64,000 nucleotides of DNA from Meghimatium bilineatum (taxonomy: Eukaryota; Mollusca; Gastropoda; Stylommatophora; Philomycidae). The position numbers and the translations under genes were made by a program. Of the stretch, positions 10,831 through 21,425 are shown in pieces. The stretch is from assembly GCA_034231615.1 (NCBI GenBank), contig CM067306.1, positions 46,878,094 to 46,942,093 of the forward strand, in the 5' to 3' direction. Position 1 is the first letter of the stretch; every line of letters starts with the position of its first letter. The notes beneath the pieces were generated by a model that saw only the letters and a program-made list of their open reading frames with translations, made no database searches and was not told the DNA's origin.

Positions 10831-12196
10831 CATATATTGTAAACAGATATAAACAGTGCTAGATAGAAAGAAGGCAAAGAACTTCTTGTGCTCCTATGTT
10901 CCATTAGAAAAGATTACATAGTCCCTATTGTGAGAAATCACTGCACACACCTGCGTTCATTTTGTCATTCTCGCGGATTCCTTTTACCCTTTATTTTTTC
11001 TTACTTCCACCCAACACTCTTTTTAACGGCCCACTCCATTTTCTTCCCTCTTCTCATTTGTCAGGGATTTCTATCTAATCTTCAACAAACTTCTCTATCC
11101 TGGACAACGCTCCATGTTGTCACTTTAGTCAAGTGGTCACAGATCACGCCAGATTTTAAACGGAATCCAGACCAAGACTTTAACTAAACTCAGACAGGAT
11201 AAGAGATACAAAATAATCACTTAACTTGATTAAAAGAAAGGGAATTCCCAAGAGAACCTCGTCTCGATTTGGCCAATATGCTGGAGCACATTTTTCTTAA
11301 CAGAGAGCACTGCATCCAAATTGTCCAACATCTGATTCAGAAAATGTTAATTAAATAGCGTTTGTGTTTGGTTTACTTGTCATTAGTTTTATTAAAGTCA
11401 ATTGCAGCATTTAGATCAAATTTACGGTCACAACTAACAATAGAGAATGCGACAAGCTAAACGTAAACATCCATCCATTGGAGGCTTTTTTAACATATCA
11501 ACCAAAACACAACACTACCTTATTGTGCGTTACTTCAGGGGCAACTCACACGTCGACACAGAAAGAAAAGAACGATGTAGACTCTAGTAGTGAGACGCAA
11601 TAGGGCTGTGTTGTCGATAGGTCAAGAAAGGCCTCCGATGAGAGGATGTTTGCACATAAGTTGTCTTCTCTGTAGTTCGCCGTGGACATTGTGTATAGAT
11701 TACACCCGTGTGGCAACCAGGTCATGAACTTCTAGGTAGAAAGAATTGGACCACTCTCTTTTTCCAGGCATGTCACAGAAGGCGACTAAGAAAAGTTGGG
11801 GGATATACCTGTCACCTGTGAAAAAGTAATCGTTGTCACTGCTTGCCTTGCATCGATTTCTTACTTTTATCTTATGTCAAATGGATGAGGAGGAGATGGA
11901 GACCAGCGGACATTGACACTTTGTGACAAAGTACCAAGTGACGTGGAATGCTAGGTGTGCCATCATTGCAGATGTGTCAAAAGATTTGATAGAAGAATGA
12001 TGAATGGCCCAGAAGTATATGCTAAACTCTTGGATGGGCGTATTGATCATGAAAAACTGCCACATTGAATGCCACCCTTTGGGGACTAAATACGATTTCG
12101 TAACCTATCCCCCCACCCCCACCAAAAAAAATGCTTTTGAAGCACCAAACTTAATTTCAGCTCGTGTACACATCGGTTACTCAAGTGAGGAGAATC
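10831..12196. other. spacer of the large inverted repeat; no recognised gene
   Basis: AT-rich DNA with open frames of up to ~100 codons (10888-11187, 12004-12321) lacking any domain I recognise. It forms the right half of the 2.7-kb spacer between the palindrome arms. Confidence 0.45.
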
Positions 12197-12722
12197 TGAG
12201 CTTTTGTCAGACAGGCTATGGACTATCAAGAACTACCTGCTCTCTGCTAAAGGGATTATTTCATCATCATATTTTCCTCATCATTATCATCCTCATTTAC
12301 AGATATGAAACTAGAGAATAGCACACAATAGTGATAATATTATCTTCCTCAATACGGTGATTTTTGTACAGAATATTGTTCTATCTGGTACTCCGTAATC
12401 TTCATAGTAGTACGATACAAGCGGCACTGCTTCATCCAGCACCATATTGAAAAGGTCTGATATCCTGTGTCCATCGATGACTCCGGTGGCGTTTTTTCTC
12501 ACGTTGTTGTAGTTTCTCTCTCCACGAAGATAAATATATGAGATCTATATATACACCGTCTGTTGAAATGGTCCGAAATGGGAGCAAAGAATAGTAACAC
12601 TGCTTACCTTCCATGCATGTCGTAAGGGACGATTAAAGAAGATATGGGATGAATTTGGGATTGTTAAGTAAAAAAATTACAAGTAAATAAAGTCACGGTA
12701 AAACAAAAGTCACGCAAAAAGT
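12197..12722 (-). repeat. right arm of the >500-bp inverted repeat
   Basis: Reverse complement of 8890-9476. It starts with gcttttgtcagacaggc and runs through the same (ATC)n stretch, open frame, SR1 5' end and a TTTACTTG-rich end. By eye the arms differ at only a few single bases (for example one Ala/Val codon) and in the length of the AT microsatellite. Confidence 0.85.
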
Positions 12723-12874
12723 CCCAAATGGGCATTTACTAGGGTCTGATACGGTTTAAATGAATATTGTCTCTTTCTTGCATGTCCTGTTTAAAACTGA
12801 AAGATACGAGATTGATTTCTCCTGCAGAATATGATTATGTTTTCTGCTAACACATTTTTAGTAGAGTGGTGGTT

Positions 12875-12886
12875 GGGGGGGGGGGG
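12875..12886. repeat. poly-G tract (12 nt)
   Basis: Twelve consecutive G bases in AT-rich DNA. Confidence 0.95.
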
Positions 12887-13106
12887 TTAAATATTTTTGA
12901 CATAAGTAAGCAATATGTGGATATAGGGGAGTAGTCCCTGAATTCTTGACAGTTGTTGTCAAGGGGTAAAAATATTGTTGACCTAAGTTATGCACTGCCA
13001 ATTAGTCAGTTACAGCGCGGAGAACAAAATGTGCTCTCATAAGTATACTGGTAAAGCTCTTCTAAAATATGGAGTTCCTCAAGACTCAGTACTATCTATA
13101 ACTCTG

Positions 13107-14040
13107 TTTCTTGTGTTCATCATTATCATTAAGTGCCGTCTCCGCAACGAAGGTTGGCTGCAACGTATCTCCAACATCTCCTATCTCTTGTCTTGGTGGT
13201 GCACTCTGCTAGACTGTAACCTGTCCATCGTGTGATGCTGCTCTCCCACTTGTATCTCTGCCTACCTCTTGTTTGCTTCCCTTTGACTTTACCCTCAAGT
13301 AGGGTCTTCAATAAGGTGTCATGTCTTTTAATGTGTCCAAAGTATTTTATTTGCCTGATCTTTATTTCTCTTAGTAGTTCTTTCTTCATATTAAGTGTCT
13401 TTAGCACCTCTTTATTTGTTTTCTTCTCTTTCCATGATGTTCTCCCTATTCTTCTATATACCCACATCTCAAAGGCATCAATTTTGTCTTCTAATTGTAT
13501 ATTTAGTGTCCATGTTTCTGAGCCATACATTAATATGGAATAGATGTAGCATTTTATAATTCTCATTTTTAACTTGTTTGTAATTTGTTTAGATATTAAT
13601 AATTTCCTCATGTCATTGAAGGTACTTTTAGCCATTCCTATTCTCCTTTTAACTTCTGTTTCACATCTGCCATCATTTGTGACTATGTGTCCAAGAAATT
13701 GATACTGTTTTACTTGTTGTAGTTTCTCTCCCTGTATGTTTATGTTTACCTCCTGTTCTTCTATGTCATTGCTGATTATCATGGTTTTTGTTTTTTGGAT
13801 ATTTATATCCAGTCCATATTCATTACTTCATTTATTGACTTGATCTATTAGTCTTTGTAGTTCATGTTCACTTTCTGCCAAAAGAACAGTGTCATCTGCA
13901 TATCTAATGTTGTTTATTATTTTCCCATTGATCTTGAGTCCTGGTATTTCTTTTATATTTTTAAAGATATTCTCCGTGTTAAATAGGCTTGGTGATAAAA
14001 TGTATCCTTGTCTTACCCCTCTTCTTGTGTTCAGAGAATA
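13107..14040 (-). mobile_element. RTE-like LINE, RT to 3' end, 5'-truncated
   Basis: On the minus strand 13828-14035 carries RT motif B (RRGVRQGYILSPSLFN) and YADD (IRYADDTVLLAESE). Then 13129-13782 carries QYQFLGHIVTNDGR, ILMYGSETWTL, FEMWVYRRIGRTSWKEK and KYFGHIKRHDTLLKTLLEGK, ending in RRCWRYVAANLR and a stop. It is nearly identical to 42118-43345 over its length, so both copies are young. A single in-frame stop (TGA for Ser, near 13828) separates the two frames. The 3' tail is TAATGATAATGATG. The 5' end stops at ~14040, where an I-type fragment begins. Confidence 0.85.
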
Positions 14041-14515
14041 TCTAATCAGCGAACTGCCCCACGATGTAAGAGCTGCAATGTATTCTGGTGGTGTGGTGTC
14101 TAAAGAACATCTAAAGATTGTCAACAAGAAAATACAAAAGGCAGCAGACAACATACCATCATGGTCAGGAAATGAATTTTAAAGATTATTATTGAAAAAG
14201 TCTTCAACAACATTCTTCACGCTCTCAAATAAGGACAATGCAACAGAGATCAAACTTGAAAATGTAAGCATCCAAGTAGAAGAGGAGCCGGTGTACTTGA
14301 ACACAACACTAGATAAGAGACTGGAGACCATGAACTTGGTACAAAATAGAGCACTTCGCCTTATAACAACGGCCATGAGAATCTCTCCCATAAATGAATG
14401 CAAAAATTTACAGGTATCATCGCCAAACCATACAGGCGGGACACTAAGTCCATGATCCATGCAGAAAAGTGCAAGAGCATGCCAGCACACCTAGTGAAAA
14501 CCACACTCGGCGATC
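14041..14515 (+). mobile_element. I-type LINE fragment, RT thumb region (left half of an inverted pair)
   Basis: The plus strand reads LPHDVRAAMYSGGVVSKEHL, in which the YADD region is destroyed (family form AMYADDLVVW). Then KSSTTFFTLSNKD, a short deletion, and LVQNRALRLITTAMR. It is related to the copy at 17260-17606. It ends near 14515, where the same region of a related copy continues in the opposite orientation. Confidence 0.7.
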
Positions 14516-14860
14516 TAGCCATTTGAAGGCTGCAGAGATCCGTATCTGACCCTCATTGAATGTGCTAGCAAGCTCTTGTACTTTCTGCATGGTCTTAGTG
14601 TCTCACCTGTATGGTAAGGGGGTGATGCCTGTAATTTTTTTCATTTATTTATGGGAGAGGTCTTCATGGTACCTGTGATACGGTGAAGTGCTTGATTTTG
14701 TACTTTGTTCAGGGCTTGTAGATGAGAGTTGGCTGTTGAAGTCCATGCTGTTGATCTATATTCTAGTATTGGTCTAATTGCACCAGTATATGCCTTCTTT
14801 AAAGTTGCCTCATTGTCACATAATGGTAGCTCTGATGTCTCTGTAACCGGTTTGTTACGT
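14516..14860 (-). mobile_element. I-type LINE fragment, RT thumb region (right half of an inverted pair)
   Basis: Reverse translation gives VQNQAL, then PINK and a GETL-like block matching the plus-strand half just to the left (LVQNRALR...SPINECKN...GGTLSP). Both parts come from the region after RT motif C, so the locus is a head-to-head inverted pair of LINE pieces. Confidence 0.6.
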
Positions 14861-15483
14861 TGTTATACCGGTGACCGGCAACGTCAGTCCTTGGAATATC
14901 GTCTCATTTGTTATATGGGAGTCTTACAACCACACGGAATGAACATTAATCACCGTTTTGTTTGAGTGACCCACCTTTTCTTTATACCCTCTACTCCCGT
15001 ATTGCAATGATTCTTGTAATTATTTGTCTTTGTACACTTTCGTGAGTAATTATTTTTGTGTTTGCCGTACTTCTATATATTTCCTTTATGTCTTCTTTCG
15101 TTTGTGTATGTCAATATGTGATTATTTTGTACTGTAGTCCATCAATTGTACATTGGCATGTCATTTTGTTATTGTTAAATCATTTACATATTTAGATTTT
15201 GATTACCTCGTTGTTATTGCAGTTGTCTCTTCGATGGGTGCCCACACATGTATAGTTATTTGTATATGCATTTTGTTTTACATGGTTCTATGTATCCACA
15301 CAATTACTTTGGGCCACACATTTGTATGTATACATATGCAGTTGTTATAGCATTAACTTTATGTGAACGAACGTTTATATTTACATTAATATATGTATAT
15401 GTTTCTATGTGTGCGAATGTTCATGTTATTGTTTGTATTTATGTGAGAAAGTGTTTATGTGGATACATGTTCATATTTATGTG

Positions 15484-15578
<95 letters not shown>

Positions 15579-15894
15579 CGCTTGTTTATGTTGATGCACG
15601 TATCTCCATTCTGTGTCAATATGTATGCCTATTCTGGTGTGAGCCTTTACCTATGTGTGGATACATTTACATGCCTGTGCATTTTGTGTGGGTATCCTTC
15701 ACACATCTGTGTCCATTTTGTTATATATTTATCTCTTAACTCCTGGTGTGTGTATACATTTCTATGTATGTTTAGGTTTTGTGCTATATATATGTTTATG
15801 TCTATATTTGGTTTCACATTCATTCCATGCGTTTTCAAATGATGATTCTTCTTGTATCCTTCCTTCCCAAAACCCACTCACCCCACCACCACAC
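14861..15894. repeat. low-complexity TG/TA-rich stretch with a long (AT)n core
   Basis: From about 15000 to 15880 the plus strand is rich in TATGTGTATG-like words, giving spurious Tyr/Ile/Cys/Val-rich open frames (15248-15842). These should not be called genes. The core is the microsatellite at 15487-15576. Confidence 0.8.
15487..15576. repeat. (AT)n microsatellite
   Basis: About 44 uninterrupted AT units, the longest in the window. Confidence 0.97.
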
Positions 15895-16140
15895 AACCTC
15901 ATCATTACTCATCTATCATTATCATATGCCATTCTGGTTGGCGTAGGTGACCATGGTTCTCTGTTCACAGTATTGTTATCAGGATCGTTGTTTCCAAGCC
16001 TTGCTAGGTTGTCAAACGAATGTTTTCTCACGTCCCCATCTGTCTCTGTTCCCTTCAGTCTTGCCTGTTGTGACTATGTTCTTAAAACCTGCCTGTCTGA
16101 TAAAGTGACAAAATGGGTATTTTCTTATCTTTTTCTTTTA
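15895..16140 (-). mobile_element. RTE-like LINE 3' fragment (family also at 44505 and 56345)
   Basis: In reverse this matches 44590-44842 in order: cctgataacaatactgtgaaca, the caggcaagactgaagggaacagagacag stretch and the GTCACAACAGGCA block, ending in a (GATGA)-type tail at ~15900. It encodes the C-terminal end of ORF2 downstream of the FxGHxxR motif. The 5' side is truncated at ~16140. Confidence 0.6.
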
Positions 16141-16144
16141 TTAT

Positions 16145-16880
16145 TCTTGCACTCATTATAAACATCCCAACTACATCTATGGTGTAATGTGACGTATTCC
16201 TTCCAGAACGTTGTCTTCCCAATGAACTCTCTGAACCTCTCTCTGTCTTGGGCGATGTGGCTTGCATTTTCTAGCGATGTATTCATGTTATCTTTAATGT
16301 CGTCAGTCCATCGTCTTCTTGGTCTGCCCCTTCTCCTCTACCCAGGTACTCTTCACTCCATTATTTGTCTTTCTAAACAGTTATGTCTCTTTATATGACC
16401 AAACAGGCGTAGTTTTCTTTTTGTTATTGTGTTTAGTAACCAACACTCTGGAATATTCAGTGTGTTTATAATATCTGAGTTTCTGATTTTATCCTTCCAT
16501 GATATTCTAAGTATCTACCTGTAGCATTTCAGCTCGAAGGCGCTGATCCTCTTTGCCGCTGTTTTACTTAGAGTCCATGTTTCACATCCGTATGTTGCAA
16601 CCGGAAAAATAAAAGTTCGTAACATTAGCACTTTCGTTTCTATTTTGTTGTTTTTCCATATGTTTTTCAGCCGTGTTATTTTGCAATATGCCATTGCCAA
16701 TCTCTTCCTTATTTCTGCCATGCAGTCTCCTGCACCGTTGATGTTTGCTCCTAAGTAATCAAATGTATCCACACATTATATCTCGGTATTGTCTATTCTG
16801 ATTTTTGGTTGTTGTGTTGTTATATCTGTAGACATGATTTTTGTTTTCTGCATGTTTAAATACAAATTTTGTGCTTCGCT
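16145..16880 (-). mobile_element. RTE-like LINE, post-RT to 3' end
   Basis: The frame at 16515-16772 reads FDYLGANINGAGDCMAEI, KRLAMAYCKITRLKNIWKNN, FPVATYGCETWTL and ISAFELKCYR. Further on, with breaks, come FGHIKRHNCLE, RRRGRPRRRWTDDIKDNM and WDVYNEC. This is the standard order of C-terminal blocks in RTE/BovB-like ORF2. RT itself is missing, so the copy is 5'-truncated and inactive. Confidence 0.75.
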
Positions 16881-17258
16881 ATAGCTTCGCTACATCTATA
16901 GTGCCTCTAATTTCCCACTTTCGGTTTGTTTATAATGAATGTACGCATTTTCTCTTTTACTAGATGCGTTGCCATCCCTGCGTTATGGAGACGGGGCTTG
17001 ATGAAATCTAGTCATCTATTTTGTTTTTTATTGTGTTGTTTTCTGTTGTTTGTCTCTTGAAAAAGGTTCAATTTGAGCCGATACGTGGAGAATTGTCCTG
17101 TTTAGTTTTATTGTATGTTTTTTATATATACTTTTTTATATATTTTTTATTAATAGGCAAGGTGTTTTAGTAACCTGTTTAATTCATTTTGCTTGACTAT
17201 TTGTTCATTAGGTTACTGCGGCACCATCCACTTTGTCGGACACCCTCTGACCATTTGG
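16881..17258. other. AT-rich spacer without gene
   Basis: No domain or repeat match recognised apart from short T-rich runs. Confidence 0.5.
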
Positions 17259-18598
17259 TTATTTATATTTCTCATTGGTCCCCCAGTTTGTTCCTGCCAA
17301 TTTCCTCAGGATGGCAAGTTTCTTTCTTACATTTGCTTCTATTTTCTCAATGTGAGGACTCCATGTCAGCCTCTTATCTAGCGTAGAACCCAAGTACACC
17401 AGCTCGTCTTCTGTTTGGATATGTAGATTTCCGAGTTTTATCTCTCCTGCTTTGTCCTTATTTGAGAGTGTGAAGAGTGTTGTTGATGACTTTTCAGCAT
17501 TGATCTTTACCATCCATTTATCTGCCCATGCTGCTATGTTGTCTGCTGCTGGCTTTTGCATTTTTTGTTGGCGATCTTTAGATGCCATTAGATGTGTGTA
17601 CACCACACCACCAAGTCATCAGCGTACATTCCATCTCTTAAACCTTGTAGCAATTCACAAATTATATCATTTATGAAGACAAGAAACAGAGTTGGAGACA
17701 ATACTGAGCCTTGAGGAACTGCATGTTTTAGGAGAAAATTTTTGCTGTTGTATCTTTTCATGGTGACTTGCTTTCCTATTGTGTAGTAAGGAACGGATCC
17801 ACTTGCTCACGTTGCCCCCTATTCAGTTTCTTTGAAGCTTTATTATCAGTCCATCTTTCCAGACCTTGTCGAAAGCTTTTTGAAGATCTATCCACAGGGT
17901 GAAAACTTTTTCCTTTTTTTGAAATGCATGTTCTATGATCTGGGACAGGAATGTTATTTGGTCTTCTGTGCTTTTACACTCTCTAAACCCAGATTGTTCT
18001 GGCCCAATAGCTTCTTTGATTCTAGGTACCACTTTAGTCTTCTGTTGACCATCCTTTCCATTGTCTTGCAGACACAACTCGTTAGGCTTATTGGTCTATA
18101 ACTGTCGGGCTTCTGTTTGTCCTTGCCTTTTTTAATAATAGGACAAATAAACGCTTATCTCCACGACTGTGTTACATTGTCTGTTTCCCAACTATAGTTG
18201 TATATCTGTAATAATTTGTACATTGCTGCCTGTCCTAGGTTTCTAAGCATTTTTTTGGTGACACTGTCCGGTCCTGGTGATTTTCTATCCTTTAATTTCC
18301 CTATAGATGCCTTTAATTCTTTTAATGTGAATAGTTTGGACATGACGTCTGGGCAGTTTGTGTTGCTCTTATCATTGTTTATTTCTTGACGAATGTTTCG
18401 TTGTCTACATGAATTGATGGTAATTTTGCTTTCTTTTCTATAATATTTAGCAAGCTTGTCTGCTGCTTGTTTTCCACAATCTTGTTTACCTGAATCCTCT
18501 AGTGTAATTTTTTGGTCGCTGGGTCATCATTTATTTGCTAGGTTAGTTTCCACAGTTTTCTCCCTTCCTTTTCAAAATTTTAGTTTTGAGTTTTTTCT

Positions 18599-19389
18599 CC
18601 TCCAGCTTCTTTTCTGTGCTTCTATTTTTTTTGTTATGTTGTGGTTCTGTTGGGATGGTTGCGTCTCTGCTATATGACACGCTTCAACCAGTTCTTCCTG
18701 TACTTTTTGGAGTGTATTGGTCCAATATGGTATATAATTCTTCCTTGATCCTCATGTTATTGTCTCCTTAGCTGCCTGAAGTATTCTTTTATAATTATTA
18801 AACTCCATGATAATAGTGTTGATGTCTCTGCCTGTTAATTTTATGTCTTGTGTAAGTAGATTTGCTCTATGTTTACATATGTGCCAGTTTGCTTTCTTGT
18901 AGTTCCATCTTGGCTTAGTTTTTTCTCGTAATTGTTGATTTGTTCATTTAGATGATAACTGGACGATGGTCACTGCCACCAAGTTGTTCACCAAGTTCCT
19001 CCAGCTTCTTTTCTGTGCTTCTATTTTTTTTGTTATGTTGTGGTTCTGTTGGGATGGTTGCGTCTCTGCTATATGACGCGCTTCAACCAGTTCTTCCTGT
19101 ACTTTTTGGAGTGTATTGGTCCAATATGGTATATAATTCTTCCTTGATCCTCATGTTATTGTCTCCTTAGCTGCCTGAAGTATTCTTTTATAATTATTAA
19201 ACTCCATGATAATAGTGTTGATGTCTCTGCCTGTTAATTTTATGTCTTGTGTAAGTAGATTTGCTCTATGTTTACATATGTGCCAGTTTGCTTTCTTGTA
19301 GTTCCATCTTGGCTTAGTTTTTTCTCGTAATTGTTGATTTGTTCATTTAGATGATAACTGGACGATGGTCACTGCCACCAAGTTGTTCG
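18599..19389. repeat. 399-bp direct tandem duplication inside LINE copy C
   Basis: The block from about 18600 (ctccagcttcttttctgtgc) to 18990 (accaagttgttc) repeats from about 18999 to 19389 with a constant offset of 399. I see one difference over ~390 bp (atgacacgc versus atgacgcgc). It covers the endonuclease-to-RT junction of the LINE. Confidence 0.92.
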
Positions 19390-19808
19390 CTTATTGTTCT
19401 TTCCATTATTCCAGCCAGTTCTGAAGTGCAGAATGCCAGGTCTGTGGTTGAAGTGCTATGCCATCTTCTTGAGTAGAAAGCTGGTTGATCCTGTGGGTTA
19501 TTCAGGAGGATTAGGTTGTTATCATCTTGCCAACTTTCTATCTCTTCTCCCCTTCTGTCTAAATTGTTATATCCCCAGCTTTGGGAGTGGCTGGTAAAGT
19601 CTCCCACTGCCAGGAAGTGTTTGTTCGGGATGTTAATACTGGTCATGTTTAGTGGCATGTCATTCGGGTAGTAGAAGTTTAATATGTGCAGTTCAAGGGA
19701 GTTGTCTTTTAGGTAAATCATCTGGTATTCAGCACCTTCCTCTTGAGTTTTTGTTTCTATGGCGCTGATGTTATCCTTGACCGGCGTTAGTAATCTGGTA
19801 TTCAGCAT
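19347..19808 (-). pseudogene. APE-type endonuclease domain of LINE copy C
   Basis: A 153-aa frame carries LNFYYPNDMPLNM, VGDFTSHSQSWGY (family form GDFN; here the Asn is Thr) and EQLGGSDHRPVII with the catalytic SDH block. The Asn-to-Thr change in GDFN would probably impair catalysis. Confidence 0.8.
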
Positions 19809-20399
19809 TAAAAAAGAATGCAGCCTTTTCTCCGATCTTTCCTGTCAACTCTTAAGCATTTGTACCCTAGTATTTTGAAGGTTATTTTTTTCGTTGAGAT
19901 GGATTTCCTGTATGCAGCAAATACTAATCTCTTTCTGGTGCAATGTGTTTTCTAGTTCAATTTTTGTTTGTTTTTAACTACCTCTGCAATCCAGTGCATA
20001 ATATTTAGAGGAGTTGTCGTCCTATCTGGTTGGCCAGTTGCTTTCCTCTTCTGCCTCATGGCTCCACAAGGTAGACTAGAGGGACCTCCAGTAGCTGTGG
20101 GACGATTCTGTCGAAGTTCGGAATCCGGCACTGCTCCTGCCTGGGTGACCTTCGCTATGACATTTTTTTACATTTTGTCGTGCAAACATGTCAACTATTC
20201 GGGTTGCATGATACCATGGTAGCTGGTGCGCCTCTTGGCCTGGTATATCTGTGCTTGCTTAGGCAGAACTATGGCCCTGTTCGATATTGGGTCTGCCCGA
20301 TCAATCTTAGTTTCCAGCCTCTGTTGGCTGGACTAAGCCCCATCTCCACGTCTAGGAGTTGGCCTCGATGGGGATACGAGAAGTGAGCATCAAAAGAAG

Positions 20400-20848
20400 G
20401 GTAATAATATAGTGTATAGTATGAAACTGTGGCATACCAGAAAATGAGGAGGCAGATAAGCTGGCAAAAGATGGAGCAACACATAAACAAGAAGACCACG
20501 AAATCACCTACCAAGAAAAAAGGACCATCATCAACGCTATCAGGAAAGTCAACCAAAAAAGGCAAATACCAATATCGACAGAGCCAAGCAGGTTATTATC
20601 TTCCGCATGGGGACAGGATACAACAGACTAAATATTCACTTAAATAAACTAAGTCTGGTTCAGTCACCTCTGTGTTCATGTGGGCATGAAGAACATATCT
20701 TGCTGGACTGCATTACACTAAACACTGGCCCACAGAGACAGAAAAATGTATAAATATATGGACGCACTGAGGTGCTCTCAAATACAGTAGCATACATTAA
20801 GAAAACCGAACTTGCTGTGTAGACTTGTCTAAATGCGAACAAGAAGAA
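20400..20848 (+). mobile_element. I-type LINE RNase H 3' fragment
   Basis: The plus strand reads, over frames, CGIPENEEADKLAKDGA (the last RNase H Asp), HEITYQEKRTIINAIRK, a degenerate LRTGQNRLN-like stretch, and CSCGHEEHILLDCITL (the C/H knuckle). The end gcgaacaagaagaataag is close to the family tail. Opposite in orientation to the adjacent copy C. Confidence 0.65.
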
Positions 20849-20889
20849 TAAGATGCATACTGGTAGGCTGCGTTGTCAGCGCCTTTCTT

Positions 20890-21080
20890 ATTCCTTTTCT
20901 GCGTTCGTTCTTAAACTCATACAGATTAGCAGCATGTAGTCTTGACTGGAATCCTCTTTTGACGGGATCGGACAACTTACCATATCTCTATAATCTCATT
21001 AGTCTACGGCATGCATGGCAAGTAGTAGTGTTGTTATTATTTGTTCCCATTTCAGGCGTTGGCAACACAAGGGGGAGATT
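20890..21080 (-). repeat. SR1 short retroposon, broken copy
   Basis: The 3' part is at 20896-20942 (rc of ctgtatgagtttaagaacgaacgcagaa) and the 5' part at 21000-21075 (rc of gcaacactactacttgccatgcatgcc). The middle is replaced or diverged. Confidence 0.55.
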
Positions 21081-21129
21081 TGGGTTCAGTCTTGTTGCCA
21101 TGTCATATTTACCCGTTGATGTTCACATG

Positions 21130-21425
21130 GATAGCCCCTCGCCCATGCATTGGCGGGGCCGGCGAAAGGGGAGCTAAGAATAGCAACACAGTTTACCTTC
21201 CATGCGTGTCGTTAGAAGCCACTAAGGAGGTTATGTGGGTGTAGTTGGCTGACCCATGCCATATAGAGTTAAATTAATCCAGAAGCCATTCTGAATTTTG
21301 ATGTGTCAGAAAAAAGGCGCAAATATCGCATCAAAGTTGTAAACCATAACACAACGCATTCTTTTATAGGGACTGCATTCTACTAATCAGCAAGAGTTTG
21401 AGAACGAACCCAGAAGGAGAAGAAA
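21130..21425 (+). repeat. SR1 short retroposon, near full-length
   Basis: It begins gcccatgcattggcggggcc and runs through agctaagaatagcaacacag, catgcgtgtcgttagaagc, aaggaggttatg, ggcgcaaatatcgc, gtaaaccataacacaacgc and gagtttgagaacgaaccc, and ends agaaggagaag. It lies head-to-head with the broken copy at 20890-21080. Confidence 0.8.

Larger units (their letters stand above)
17260..20390 (-). mobile_element. I-type LINE copy C, 5' UTR to RT thumb, 3'-truncated
   Basis: Reading downward from 20390: a 5' region sharing gatcaatcttagtttccagcctctg with 7310-7400; endonuclease (19347-19808); a non-coding tandem duplication (18599-19389); an RT N-terminal piece (18155-18343, KLKDRKSPGPDSVTKKML); RT motif A (17823-18077, WIDLQKAFDKVW, preceded by PEQSGFRECKSTEDQI); and the thumb region (17259-17606). 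RNase H is missing because the sequence breaks off in the middle of WGTNEK. It is interrupted in many places and dead. Confidence 0.8.

Noticed and set aside
15248..15842. Long Tyr/Ile/Cys-rich open frames
   Set aside because: They lie in (AT)n and TATGTG low-complexity sequence, and their composition follows the repeat.
17040..17095. Possible Penelope/hammerhead-like motif (ttgaaaaaggttcaatttgagccgatacg), and a similar one at 59768-59796 (ctgacaaaggcc...cgaaacatcg)
   Set aside because: The hammerhead core (CUGAUGA plus GAAA with three stems) is not present in either, and no Penelope RT was seen nearby.
18952..19170. 72-codon frame duplicated at 18586-18771 as a paralogous small membrane protein
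   Set aside because: It is the wrong strand of a LINE, and the duplication is the 399-bp tandem repeat.
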